Below, piece after piece: positions 9,560 to 18,911 of a stretch of DNA of 64,000 bases; position 1 is the first letter of the stretch, and every line of letters begins with the position of its first letter. The notes under the pieces are model-generated. The model was not told the origin of the DNA. It ran no database searches and was given only the letters and a program-made list of their open reading frames with translations. A program made the translations under genes and the position numbers. The stretch comes from Deltaproteobacteria bacterium (GTDB lineage Bacteria > Desulfobacterota > Desulfovibrionia > Desulfovibrionales > Desulfomicrobiaceae): contig RZZR01000001.1 in assembly GCA_009929795.1 (NCBI GenBank), positions 1 through 64,000 of the forward strand, given 5' to 3'.

Positions 9560-10594
9560 ATGATTTTGCTTCAAAGAGAGCCGATCCATGTCTGCTTGCT
9601 TCCGCCCGGAAAAATCATCGTCGAACCTATTCTAGTGTTTTTGATCCTGACGGCTTTGGTTCTGCCTTCCTGTAGTAACGAAATATCCAGTAAAACAAGG
9701 AAGTATATGCAGCCAATCAAGGTCGCCTGGTGTCAGTGGCCAGGCTGGTATCCCATGGCTATCGCCAAGGAAAAGGGCCTGTTCGAAAAACATGGGGCCC
9801 ATATAGAACCTATCTTCTACTCGACATACGTCCAGATTCTTCCGGACATCGGAGCCGGAGAACTCGGTGGGGGCTGCATGGGCCTCTACGAGGCCCTCAA
9901 GTCAGGTCTTCCCAATCTTCGGGTGGTTATGGCCACCGATTTTTCAAAAGGGGCCGAAGGGCTAATTGCCTTGCCAGACATCGACGGTCCGAAAGATCTG
10001 ATTGGAAAACGCGTTGGAACCCAAGGCTCTCTGTCGGGAAGTGAGTTCATCCTGACCACCTATCTCCGGAGAGCCGGACAGGATGGCAGAGAATTATCCC
10101 TCATCGACGTTCCCATTGAACTGGTCATCGACAAAATGTCCTCCGGTTCCATCCAGGCCGGGTATACGTGGAACCCGTTTCTGGCCCTAGCAGAGGCAAA
10201 TGGTTATCATGTTTTGTTCACCACAGCCGATACTCCCGGCATGATCCTCGATGTTGTCTGCTTCACGGAGGATGTTGTCAAAAAACGCCACGATGACATT
10301 CGAGGATTCGTGGCAGCATGGTTTGAGGCTTTGGATTTCTGGCTGAGACACCCAGAAGAAGCAACCCGGATCATTGCTGATGCCGTGGGCAAGCGGCCCA
10401 AAGAGGTGTCACTGGCCGGATGTGATCTTTTGAATCTGGAGGACAACCAGCTGCTTTTTTCGTCCGAAAAAGACTCCATCTATGACATCGCTACGGCCCA
10501 GATCAATTTTTTCATCAACCTTGGCGATGCATCTTCCGCTCCAAATCCCAAAGACATGATCGACGGCGGCTTTGTTCTAAACCGGAACCGGTAA
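9560..10594 (+). CDS. NMT1/SsuA-like periplasmic substrate-binding lipoprotein
   Basis: About 344 residues. ATG 9560 gives a lipoprotein signal ending in the lipobox LPSC, so the mature protein should be lipid-anchored. The mature part is a type 2 periplasmic binding fold of the NitT/TauT/THI5-like group: PIKVAWCQWPGWYPM, AIAKEKGLFEKHG, GKRVGTQGSLSG. The ligand is not evident. No ABC permease or ATPase of the matching family follows. Instead a Cache histidine kinase starts 34 bases downstream, which suggests a sensory rather than an uptake role. That is an inference. Confidence 0.82.
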   Translation: MILLQREPIHVCLLPPGKIIVEPILVFLILTALVLPSCSNEISSKTRKYMQPIKVAWCQWPGWYPMAIAKEKGLFEKHGAHIEPIFYSTYVQILPDIGAGELGGGCMGLYEALKSGLPNLRVVMATDFSKGAEGLIALPDIDGPKDLIGKRVGTQGSLSGSEFILTTYLRRAGQDGRELSLIDVPIELVIDKMSSGSIQAGYTWNPFLALAEANGYHVLFTTADTPGMILDVVCFTEDVVKKRHDDIRGFVAAWFEALDFWLRHPEEATRIIADAVGKRPKEVSLAGCDLLNLEDNQLLFSSEKDSIYDIATAQINFFINLGDASSAPNPKDMIDGGFVLNRNR

Positions 10595-10628
10595 AAATCC
10601 GACCCGAAACCGAGACGTTTTTCAAGTA

Positions 10629-13586
10629 ATGCACGATGCCAGCGGGAAGAGAACGAATCGCGGGATGAAAGTCCGGGCCCGGCAAATCTTCACGTCGGAA
10701 TCAGACCCGGCAGGCCGCCGAGTGGTGGCCTGCGTGTGCGTCCTTCTGGCAGCCATGGGCCTCGCTCCCTTTGCTCCGCTCCTGCTCACCGATCATGGGA
10801 ACCAGAGTTTTCTGTTCCCGTTGTCGGTTGCTCTCTTCCAGCTTGTGGCGGCCTTTCTGCTCATCCGTTTCTTTTCCCGGCTGAGACTTCAGACCAAGCT
10901 CACCTTGGCCTTCCTTCTGCTGACCCTGTTTCCCATTGCCTTTCAGTCGTTAATTTCCGGCGCCATCATGCGCGAAGCCCTGATGGATACGGCCAAACAA
11001 TCGCTTCGCGGTGCGGCTCAACAAACGGCAAGGACACTGGACAGTTTTTTCTCTTCGAGTCTAAATACCATCCGGACCCAGGCCCTGCTTCCGGAATTCA
11101 GATTGCTGTTCGAGCTTGATCCAGACTTGAGAGTAGGCAGTCTTCAGGAGCAGAGGTGCATGGCCTCTCTCGTCGCCCTCAAGCGGCTCGATCAAGTTTT
11201 CATCAATTCCTATGCGATCCTCGATATCGAAGGCCAAGTGATCCTGGACACATCCATTCTTTCGTCCGGTGAAAGCCGCCAAGATCGTAATTATTTCGTC
11301 CAAGCCATCAAAACCGGCCTTCCATATGCGTCCGACATCTTCATCTCTCCTAGCAACGGCCGGCCATCCATCGTCTTCTCCAGCGTCATTCGTGACGTGC
11401 AGGGCCAAACCGTCGGTCTCATTCGATGCAGATACGATGCGGCCATACTCCAGAGCCTCGTCGCCCGGGAAAACGGTCTGCTCGGCATCGGCTCTTATGC
11501 CCTTGTTGTCGACGATCACCGAGTCTGCATCGCAGCTGGCTCCGACCCCTCCTGGCGTGGGCGACCCTTTTGGCACGGACACAAAGGTCTGGATAGCCAG
11601 CCTGGCCTCGGACGCGCTCTTTCGACCGCGAAGCAAGCCGTCCCGTTCTTCGCAGGGGCCTCATCCAGCGGCGCGCCCCTGATTTCTTTCGCCGAAATCG
11701 AGGTACAGAGGGAACCCATGTGGTTCGCCGAAGTTTCCTTGACCGAAAAACCGTGGCACGTCGCATTCGGTCAGACCCGGGAAAGTTTTATCCGTTCGAG
11801 TGTGGCCCAGACCACCGTGACCGGAATCTTGACCGCGGGCCTGGCCTTGGTGGCTTTTGCCTGTTCCCTGATGGTCGCCGGGAGTTTGGCTCGTCCCATC
11901 AGGCATTTGGAAGGCATGGCTCGAGACATGTCCCAGGGGTCTTTCGAAAAAAGGGTTCCCGTCGATTCCGACGACGAGCTCGGCCAGCTGTCCCGATCCT
12001 TCAACAACATGGCCGAAGCGGTCCAGAAGGCTAGGCAAATCCAAGCCCGTTTGAGCGAACGACTGAGGCAGGTCTTGAACACCATCCCTGACGTGATCGC
12101 CCTCACCGACCTCGAAGGAACGGTGCTTGAGATTAACGAGAGTTGCGTCAGAATTTTTGGTTACGAGGCAGAGGAATTAGTTGACAAGCCGATTTTTGTC
12201 CTGAGCGGAGAATCGTTTGAAGGAAGCGGGCTGCAATTCGAGATTCGTCAAACTGGGGTCGACATTCCAGTGGACCGGGAGTGGAAAGGTCAAAGAAAAA
12301 ACGGCACCTTTTTTCCAATTCAACTCCGAGCTCACAGAATTCTTTTGCCGGAGGGTTTGAGATATCTGGTTTTGATCACAGACATCAGCCGCCGAAAATT
12401 GGCTGAGGAGGCCCTAGAATCCTACAGGCGTTCCTTCCAGACCATGTTTGACTCCATCCCATCCATTTTGGCGGCCGTCGACGCGGACGGACTGGTTACC
12501 CACTGGAATTTTCAGGCCGAGGAAACCCTGTCCCGGCCTATAAGCGACGCCGTCGGCAAACCTCTGGATTCGGTCCTGCCGCTGATGGCAGGCTCCATGG
12601 ATGTGGTTTCGGAATGCATCCGTTTCCGCAAGACCAAAAGGTTGGAACGGGTTCCTCTTGATGGGCCCGAGGGCATCCGCTATTTTGACGTGACCTTGGC
12701 GCCCCTACTTTCGGACAGCCTCCCGGGGATGCTGGTCAGAGTCGACGAAGTCACGGCCCGAGTCCGGCTCGAGGAGATGATGGCCCAGACCGAGAAAATG
12801 ATGTCCATCGGCGGACTTGCCGCCGGAATCGCTCACGAGATCAACAATCCTCTGGCGTCCATCACCCTCGGAGCCCAGATATTGGAACAGCGTCTTTTAA
12901 ACGATTCCAGAGCCAACGACGAAGCCGCCGTAAAGCTTGGCCTCTCGATGGATCGAATTTGGTCGTATCTTGATGCCAGAAAAATTCCGTCCAGGATTCA
13001 TGATATTCAAAACGCCGCTGACAGAGCCTCCAAAATCGTCAGCGGGATGCTCGAGATGAGCGGCAAGAAATCCGGCGGCTACGCCATGGCCGACTTCAAC
13101 GCCCTTGTCCTTCAATGCATCGAGGTCGCCCGAAGCGAACAGACCCTGAGGAGCAAGCGGTTCTGGAACATAATCCGAATCGAAACGGATCTGGACCCAA
13201 ATCTGCCTCCAGTCGAGTGTTCACAGTCCGAAATCGAACAGGTCATGGTCAATCTCCTGCGCAATGCCGCCCAGGCCATGAGTGGACAGAACGCAGGGAG
13301 GGAGCCAAGGATCAACATCCGAACCAGGGCCGTGGCCAAAAGCGTGGTCCTTGAGGTCGAGGACAGCGGGCCTGGAGTGGACGAGGCCTCTCGGAAGCGA
13401 ATTTTCGAACCGTTCTTCACCACTAAGCCCCCCGGCTCCGGCACGGGACTGGGACTGTCCGTATCCTTCTTCATCGTTGTCCGGAATCACAACGGAAGCA
13501 TGAGTGTCGATGCCGCCCCTCTGGGCGGGGCTCTCTTTCGAATAATTTTGCCCTTGAGTCAAAAAACAGCCGGGAGCGTTCCGTGA
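10629..13586 (+). CDS. membrane sensor histidine kinase (Cache-HAMP-PAS-PAS-HisKA-HATPase)
   Basis: A 985-residue kinase. Hydrophobic segments lie in residues 35-120, followed by a periplasmic Cache-like domain (about 125-390), a membrane helix (about 395-415), HAMP (about 415-470), two PAS domains (about 485-590 and 605-715), the H box GLAAGIAHEINNPLA with His736, and the HATPase boxes NLLRNAAQAM, DSGPGVDE and GTGLGLSVSF. The H box is followed by an extended helical insert before the second HisKA helix. No response regulator is in the window. Its TGA overlaps the GTG of mlaE, so kinase and transporter are translationally coupled. The start could also be Met13 (10665). Confidence 0.92.
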   Translation: MHDASGKRTNRGMKVRARQIFTSESDPAGRRVVACVCVLLAAMGLAPFAPLLLTDHGNQSFLFPLSVALFQLVAAFLLIRFFSRLRLQTKLTLAFLLLTLFPIAFQSLISGAIMREALMDTAKQSLRGAAQQTARTLDSFFSSSLNTIRTQALLPEFRLLFELDPDLRVGSLQEQRCMASLVALKRLDQVFINSYAILDIEGQVILDTSILSSGESRQDRNYFVQAIKTGLPYASDIFISPSNGRPSIVFSSVIRDVQGQTVGLIRCRYDAAILQSLVARENGLLGIGSYALVVDDHRVCIAAGSDPSWRGRPFWHGHKGLDSQPGLGRALSTAKQAVPFFAGASSSGAPLISFAEIEVQREPMWFAEVSLTEKPWHVAFGQTRESFIRSSVAQTTVTGILTAGLALVAFACSLMVAGSLARPIRHLEGMARDMSQGSFEKRVPVDSDDELGQLSRSFNNMAEAVQKARQIQARLSERLRQVLNTIPDVIALTDLEGTVLEINESCVRIFGYEAEELVDKPIFVLSGESFEGSGLQFEIRQTGVDIPVDREWKGQRKNGTFFPIQLRAHRILLPEGLRYLVLITDISRRKLAEEALESYRRSFQTMFDSIPSILAAVDADGLVTHWNFQAEETLSRPISDAVGKPLDSVLPLMAGSMDVVSECIRFRKTKRLERVPLDGPEGIRYFDVTLAPLLSDSLPGMLVRVDEVTARVRLEEMMAQTEKMMSIGGLAAGIAHEINNPLASITLGAQILEQRLLNDSRANDEAAVKLGLSMDRIWSYLDARKIPSRIHDIQNAADRASKIVSGMLEMSGKKSGGYAMADFNALVLQCIEVARSEQTLRSKRFWNIIRIETDLDPNLPPVECSQSEIEQVMVNLLRNAAQAMSGQNAGREPRINIRTRAVAKSVVLEVEDSGPGVDEASRKRIFEPFFTTKPPGSGTGLGLSVSFFIVVRNHNGSMSVDAAPLGGALFRIILPLSQKTAGSVP

Positions 13587-14740
13587 CGGTCAACGCCCGC
13601 AAGGATGTCTCAGTACAGATTCAGGGGGCCGATCTTCGAATCTGCTGGCCTGAATTGGCGATGGCCGAAGTCGCCGTCGCCGGCTCGTTCGACCGGCGAA
13701 ACGCCTCGGCATGCATCGCCTGGATCGACCGTGTTCTTAAGAAGCGAAAGGCCGACATGACCGTGGATCTGTCCGGAGTGATATCCATGGATGACTACGG
13801 TATCTTGGTCCTGGACGCCTTGCGTCGTCGGGCCACGACTCGGGAGGCCTTTTTCCTCAGGAATGTCCCCCGGGAAATCGCCCGCCAGCTGGAGATTGTT
13901 CATTTCAAACAGCTGGGGCAGAGCCTGTCATTCAGAGGAGAAAAGGTTGGAGGAATATTTTATCGTCTAGGTGACGCGAGCATCACCATATACCGAGACA
14001 CGCTTCGCCTCCTCGGCTTCATTGGCGACGTCTGCCTGAGTCTGGCCTTCGTTATCCGTCATCCAGGCCGAATCCGCTATGAAGAGACCTTCACCTACAT
14101 GCAACGGGTCGGCGTTGACGCCCTGCCCATCGTCGGGCTGATCAGCTTTCTCCTCGGCCTGATCATGGCCTTCATGTCCGCAGTTCAGCTCCAGCAATTC
14201 GGGGCCAACATCTATGTGGCTTCCCTAGTCAGCCTGTCCATGGTCCGGGAGCTGGGCCCGATCATGACGGCCATCATCGTGGCTGGCCGGTCTGGATCGG
14301 CCTTTGCTGCTGAAATTGGGAGCATGATCATCTCCGAGGAGGTGGACGCCCTGACGACCATGGGCTTCAACACCACGGTATTCCTGGTCATTCCCAAGCT
14401 TTTGGCCACCCTGGCCGTGGTACCTCTCCTGACCCTTTTTTCCGATCTCTTCGCCATTTTCGGAGGTCTCATCGTCGGTGTGGGCATGCTCGATCTGACG
14501 GCCCATTCGTATATCGAACAAACCATCCGGACCCTCAAGGTCTTCGATGTGGTCTGGGGTTTTTTCAAGAGTGCCATCTTCGCCCTGCTCATCTCCTGGA
14601 TCGGATGTTTCAGGGGCTTCCAGGTCCGTGGCGGAGCCGATGCCGTCGGTCGGGCCACGACCTCGGCTGTTGTCAGCGCCATCTTTCTCATCATTCTGGC
14701 CGACTCCATTCTGGCCGTGATCCTCAGGTACTGGCGGTAG
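13583..14740 (+). CDS. mlaE: ABC transporter permease MlaE with N-terminal STAS domain
   Basis: A 385-residue protein. Residues 1-115 form a STAS-like domain (MTVDLSGVISMDDYGILVLD), the counterpart of separate MlaB, fused to an MlaE permease with about five to six membrane helices (SMVRELGPIMTAIIVAGRSG, AAEIGSMIISEEVDAL). In known systems MlaFEDB moves phospholipids between the inner membrane and the MCE ring. The STAS loop has Asp-Asp-Tyr where many STAS proteins have a phosphorylatable Ser. It starts with GTG inside the kinase stop. MlaF follows after two bases. Confidence 0.93.
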   Translation: MTVNARKDVSVQIQGADLRICWPELAMAEVAVAGSFDRRNASACIAWIDRVLKKRKADMTVDLSGVISMDDYGILVLDALRRRATTREAFFLRNVPREIARQLEIVHFKQLGQSLSFRGEKVGGIFYRLGDASITIYRDTLRLLGFIGDVCLSLAFVIRHPGRIRYEETFTYMQRVGVDALPIVGLISFLLGLIMAFMSAVQLQQFGANIYVASLVSLSMVRELGPIMTAIIVAGRSGSAFAAEIGSMIISEEVDALTTMGFNTTVFLVIPKLLATLAVVPLLTLFSDLFAIFGGLIVGVGMLDLTAHSYIEQTIRTLKVFDVVWGFFKSAIFALLISWIGCFRGFQVRGGADAVGRATTSAVVSAIFLIILADSILAVILRYWR

Positions 14741-14742
14741 CC

Positions 14743-15498
14743 ATGGATGATGTCGTCATCAAAGTCAGAGGACTGCATATGGGCTTCCCCGGCAATCTTC
14801 TTCTGGAGAACGAAGATTTCTCCATCCGGCGAGGAGAAATCTTCGTCATTCTTGGAGGAAGCGGATGCGGCAAAAGCACCCTGCTCAAGCACCTCATCGG
14901 CCTTCATCCTCCCCTCCAAGGTCAAATCACCATTGAGGGACAGATCCTGGATTCATCCAACGACGATATCTACAAGAAGATCCTCAGGGGTATCGGAGTC
15001 ATGTATCAGGCTGGAGCTCTGTTTGGGTCTATGACCCTGGCCGAAAATATCGCCCTGCCCATTAGGGAGTACACAGACCTGCCAACCAAAGCCGTGGATA
15101 CCCTGGTGTCCATGAAGCTGGCTCAGGTCAATTTGGACGGCTTCGAGAATCATCTGCCCTCGGAGATAAGTGGGGGGATGAAGAAACGGGCGGCCATTGC
15201 CCGGGCCTTGGCTCTCAATCCCGGAATTCTCTTTCTGGACGAGCCGTCGGCCGGGCTGGACCCCATCACTTCGGCCGAGTTGGATCGGCTCATCCTCCGG
15301 CTCAACGAGACCCTGGGTATGACCATGGTTATCGTCACCCACGAACTCTCCAGTATCTTCGCCATTGCCGACCGCGTCATCATGCTGGACAAGCAATCCA
15401 GATCCATCATAGCCGAGGGGGACCCGGCCTGGCTTCGAGACCATGGCGAACATCCCTTTGTCCGCCAATTTTTCAACCGTGAGGCCGAGCCCCAATGA
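14743..15498 (+). CDS. mlaF: ABC transporter ATPase MlaF
   Basis: A 251-residue ATPase that powers the MCE lipid transporter from the cytoplasmic side. Walker A is GGSGCGKST, the signature is SGGMKKRAAIARAL, Walker B is GILFLDEPSAGLDP, and the switch His is in VIVTHEL. MYQAGALFGSMTLAENI is typical of MlaF Q-loop regions. The ATG at 14743 lies two bases after the mlaE stop. Length matches the family (about 250-270). Confidence 0.95.
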   Translation: MDDVVIKVRGLHMGFPGNLLLENEDFSIRRGEIFVILGGSGCGKSTLLKHLIGLHPPLQGQITIEGQILDSSNDDIYKKILRGIGVMYQAGALFGSMTLAENIALPIREYTDLPTKAVDTLVSMKLAQVNLDGFENHLPSEISGGMKKRAAIARALALNPGILFLDEPSAGLDPITSAELDRLILRLNETLGMTMVIVTHELSSIFAIADRVIMLDKQSRSIIAEGDPAWLRDHGEHPFVRQFFNREAEPQ

Positions 15499-15532
15499 AC
15501 CGGAACAACGCATACGAGCAGACGCAATAACC

Positions 15533-16540
15533 ATGGCAAACGCACGCACCAAGGTCTTGGTCGGACTTTTCGTGGCCTCGGGACTGGGGATCTCCATCGT
15601 TTCCATTCTTGTCCTGGGAATGAACAATTTTTTTCAGCACGGGAACAAGTACCAGATATTTTTCAATGAATCGGTCCAAGGACTCAACGTCGACGCCCCG
15701 GTCAAGTTCCGTGGAGTTCCCGCCGGTCTGGTCCGCTCCATCGAATTGGCCCCTGACGGGACTCTGGTCCAGGTCGTTCTGGACGTCGGCCAAAACGTAC
15801 GGCTCCCGGAGAACACCGTGGCCCAGCTCTCGGCCGTAGGCATCACCGGGGCCATGTTCATTGAACTCGATTCCGGGCGACCGTCCGGGCGGTATTTCAA
15901 GCCTCCGTCTGATATGCAACTCGAATACGACTACCCTGTCCTGGCCACTCGTCAGTCATCTATCCAGCAATTCATGGAGGGAGTTGACGAGTTGTACGGC
16001 AAGATCAACGCCATCGACTTCGAGGGCATTTCTTCGCGCATCGTGGCTCTACTCGATCACGCTGATCAGGCTGTCCTCGACATCAGGGCGGCCGAACTCT
16101 CCACGCAGGTCCAGACCGCGATCCATAAAGTGAACAATCTGCTCCATGACCCTCGTCTATCGAACTTCTTGAATCACGCCGACCAAGCTGGAAGGCAAGC
16201 CAACGCGATCCTGTCCGAGATGGAGGATGGAATGGTCGCCGTTAGGGAGATCGTGGACAAAGTTTCGGACACGGTCGGCGTCAGCGGAGTCCTGATCGAA
16301 GAATCCCTGAAAGATATCCGGGCCTCGGCCCGTCGTTCCGATGTACTGCTTGCCCAGGGGCAGGAGGTCTTTCGTCAGAGCCGTGAAAATCTCGACTCGA
16401 CTGAACGCTCGATCCTGGTCACGGTCCAGAATCTCGAGCGGTCCAGCGAGGCATTGACCCGCCTGCTCCAAAAACTCGAAACCTATCCGGCCCAACTGCT
16501 TTTCGGCCAGCCGCCGGCGCCCAGAACCATCGAGCCATAA
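15533..16540 (+). CDS. mlaD: MCE-domain lipid-binding protein MlaD
   Basis: 335 residues, with one N-terminal membrane helix (about 9-31), an MCE domain (about 38-120: FNESVQGLNVDAPVKFRGV) and a long helical C-terminal tail (about 150-335) with repeated coiled-coil segments. E. coli MlaD is about 183 residues, so this is the longer type seen in many other bacteria, where the tail may form a tube or needle across the periplasm. ATG 15533 puts the membrane helix at the N terminus. Confidence 0.93.
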   Translation: MANARTKVLVGLFVASGLGISIVSILVLGMNNFFQHGNKYQIFFNESVQGLNVDAPVKFRGVPAGLVRSIELAPDGTLVQVVLDVGQNVRLPENTVAQLSAVGITGAMFIELDSGRPSGRYFKPPSDMQLEYDYPVLATRQSSIQQFMEGVDELYGKINAIDFEGISSRIVALLDHADQAVLDIRAAELSTQVQTAIHKVNNLLHDPRLSNFLNHADQAGRQANAILSEMEDGMVAVREIVDKVSDTVGVSGVLIEESLKDIRASARRSDVLLAQGQEVFRQSRENLDSTERSILVTVQNLERSSEALTRLLQKLETYPAQLLFGQPPAPRTIEP

Positions 16541-16554
16541 AAGAGGTCTTCAGC

Positions 16555-17259
16555 ATGGATCATCGCAGCACATTGTTACCGAAAATTTGCCCTTTGGGGC
16601 GCTCTGGAAAAGCTTGCAAATCCGGGCCCGTCATCCTTGCCGTGTTCGCGGTCTGCATCCTGGGCCTCGGCTGCGCCGGCAAGACCGGCCAAACGCCCCC
16701 CATTTCCAGCTACACCCTGGAATACACCGTTCCCGAACCGACTGCGCCCCCTCTGTCCGTGATTCTCGGAGTGACCAGATTCAGTGTCGCGCCGGAGTAT
16801 GACACCCAGTCCATCGTCTACAGGGACGGAGATCTCGTTCGTCGGGAGTATGCCTATCACTTCTGGCGGGCCAACCCAGGCCTGCTCGTATCGTCATTCC
16901 TTCGCAGGGACATGATCGCTTCCGGCTTGGCTCAAGCCGTCACCGGACCGGGTACCACTCTGCGGCCCGTTTATACGGTCGAAGGGGTCGTGCAGGATTT
17001 TTACGAGTTCGATCTGCACGACAGATGGCAGGCCGTGCTGAGCCTCGTGATTACCCTGGTCGATGCCAGGACTCCGGATCCAGCCCAGGAGGTTTTGTTC
17101 CAGCGGACCTACTCCCGACGTGAAAATTGCCAAAAAAGAAACCCGGAATCCCTTGCACAGGCCATGAGCCGGGCCATGTCGGGCGTATCGGCTGACATCG
17201 TCCTGGATGTCCGCCAAAGCATCGCTGAACGGATGTCTGCCGGCCAGGCCGGTTCATGA
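16555..17259 (+). CDS. ABC-type transport auxiliary lipoprotein
   Basis: 234 residues with an N-terminal signal and the lipobox LGLGC. The mature part resembles the ABC_trans_aux (DUF330/PqiC-like) family: YTLEYTVPEP, then ILGVTRFSVAPEYDTQSIVYR. In other MCE systems this protein sits in the outer membrane or on the periplasmic tip and docks the MCE tube. No MlaA or MlaC gene is present here, so it may take the outer-membrane partner role; that is inferred. It lies 14 bases after mlaD and overlaps the next gene by four. Confidence 0.85.
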   Translation: MDHRSTLLPKICPLGRSGKACKSGPVILAVFAVCILGLGCAGKTGQTPPISSYTLEYTVPEPTAPPLSVILGVTRFSVAPEYDTQSIVYRDGDLVRREYAYHFWRANPGLLVSSFLRRDMIASGLAQAVTGPGTTLRPVYTVEGVVQDFYEFDLHDRWQAVLSLVITLVDARTPDPAQEVLFQRTYSRRENCQKRNPESLAQAMSRAMSGVSADIVLDVRQSIAERMSAGQAGS

Positions 17260-18266
17260 AGCTTTCGGTCCTTCTCCCCTGCCGGAACGCCGCCGGGACC
17301 ATCGGACCCTGCCTGGAAAGTCTGATCGTCCAGAACTGCTCGGAGTATGAGATCGTGGCCGTCGACGACGGCTCCACAGACGGAACCGGGGCCGCTCTCG
17401 ACGACTGGGCCCGTCAACATCCCCGAATTCGAGTCGTGCACCTTCCCCCTGTGGGCATTGTCGAGGCCTTGAACATCGGCCTTTCCCAGTGCCACGGCTT
17501 TTGGGTGGCTCGCATGGACGCCGACGACATCGCTCTGCCCGAACGATTGGACGCCCAGATGGCCTGGCTTGAGGATCACCCGAAGACTCAATTGAATGGG
17601 TGTCTGGTCCGGCACGGGGGAAACAGCTTGTCCCAGGGCGGATATGCCCGATACGTGGATTGGATCAACTCCAAGATTTTTCCCAAGGACATCGCCATGT
17701 CCCGTTTTGTCGAATCTCCTTTCGCACACCCTTCGGTGGTCTTCAATCGAAGATTGGTCCTTGATCTTGGAGGATACCGGCAGGGGGAGTTTCCGGAAGA
17801 CTATGACCTGGTTCTGCGTCTTTTGCAGCTGGGGACGGTCATGGACAAGGTTCGAAAGACCCTTTTAATTTGGAACGATCCTCCAGACCGCCTGTCTCGG
17901 ACCGATTCCAGGTACTCCATTTCGGCTTTCTATCGCCTGAAATCCCAGTTTTTGGCCGACTGGCTAAGGGAACACAATCCCTTCCATCCCGAGATTCATG
18001 TTTTCGGATCCAGCCGGACGGTCCGCCAAAGAGCTTCCTGCCTTGTAGAGCGTGGTATTCGAGTTCGCGGCTATTTCGACGTTGACCCCCGCAGAATCGG
18101 CCGTTTGATCCACGGCGCAGAAGTCCGGCATCTCCGGGATTTGCCCGCAGCAGGACGGATGTTCGGGGTTTCCCTGCTTGGAAAGCGAGGGGTTCGAGAA
18201 GATTTGGAGATATTTTTGACTGCCCGCGGGCATCGGGTCGGAGAAGATTATATCCTTGCGGCCTGA
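17256..18266 (+). CDS. family 2 glycosyltransferase with C-terminal Rossmann-like domain
   Basis: 336 residues. The N-terminal 210 are a GT-A glycosyltransferase: MKLSVLLPCRNAAGTI, VDDGSTDGT, the metal-binding ARMDADDIALPERL, and EDYDLVLRLL. From about residue 245 a second domain begins (VFGSSRTVRQRA, then GYFDVDPRRIG), resembling the nucleotide-binding half-domains found before sugar acyltransferases. Acceptor and donor are unknown. The ATG overlaps the lipoprotein stop, so it belongs to the Mla operon; a surface-glycan role is plausible. Confidence 0.87.
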   Translation: MKLSVLLPCRNAAGTIGPCLESLIVQNCSEYEIVAVDDGSTDGTGAALDDWARQHPRIRVVHLPPVGIVEALNIGLSQCHGFWVARMDADDIALPERLDAQMAWLEDHPKTQLNGCLVRHGGNSLSQGGYARYVDWINSKIFPKDIAMSRFVESPFAHPSVVFNRRLVLDLGGYRQGEFPEDYDLVLRLLQLGTVMDKVRKTLLIWNDPPDRLSRTDSRYSISAFYRLKSQFLADWLREHNPFHPEIHVFGSSRTVRQRASCLVERGIRVRGYFDVDPRRIGRLIHGAEVRHLRDLPAAGRMFGVSLLGKRGVREDLEIFLTARGHRVGEDYILAA

Positions 18267-18296
18267 ATTTTGGTCACTAAAACCTCATGCTTTGGT

Positions 18297-18911
18297 TTAA
18301 AAAATACGCAACTTCGGAGGGCCTGCCAGAATGAACTCGGACAGGGTCAGTTTGATCCGGGCCAGGGAACGCAAGGCATTGAGACCGACAAAGTCCCGCT
18401 CTATGATGGCCAGACGACGGTAGAAGTCGGTCCGGTCCAGGGTGGGGATTGAACCGCTCGAAAAATTCGCCACCAGCTCCCGGCTTTTGAAGCAACCCGG
18501 GAAATCTTGGATTCGACCATCGGGCATGTGGACCTTGTTCGGTACTCCGTGGAGCCGACAGATCATCATCCGGTGCCCGTAAAGGGCGCAAAGGCCATTT
18601 TCGTTCAGGGGACACATCAATCCTGGAGAGCCCTGCTGACCTCCAGCCACCCAGAACCGAAGGCCTTCCATGTACTCCTTTGCCCGAATTTTTAATAAGT
18701 CTTGACGCTCTTGAGACAGGGATGACAGCCCGCGCCAGAGATAGGCCCACTCGATATAGGTGTGATGCTGGAAAAAACTCGTACAGCAATTGTCAGGGCA
18801 TCCGGAACATGTCAGCCCAAGTTCTCCGGAGATTTTGTCATAGGCACTCCGCATATCGTCATACAAGGCCTCGAGACGCCTGAAAGCCACGACTGGAAGA
18901 ACTTTCTTCAT
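18297..18911 (-). CDS. Cys-rich YkgJ-like protein (putative metal-binding)
   Basis: About 204 residues. The clusters CSGCPDNCC (about residues 36-44), MCPLNENGLCALYGHR, CRLHG and PGC are like the CxxCxxxCC region of the YkgJ family, thought to bind zinc or an iron-sulfur cluster. No catalytic function is known. ATG 18911 overlaps the stop of the shikimate-kinase-like gene (ATGA), which decides the start over an upstream TTG. Its 3' end faces the Mla operon with 30 bases between them and only a weak hairpin. Confidence 0.78.
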   Translation of the reverse strand: MKKVLPVVAFRRLEALYDDMRSAYDKISGELGLTCSGCPDNCCTSFFQHHTYIEWAYLWRGLSSLSQERQDLLKIRAKEYMEGLRFWVAGGQQGSPGLMCPLNENGLCALYGHRMMICRLHGVPNKVHMPDGRIQDFPGCFKSRELVANFSSGSIPTLDRTDFYRRLAIIERDFVGLNALRSLARIKLTLSEFILAGPPKLRIF

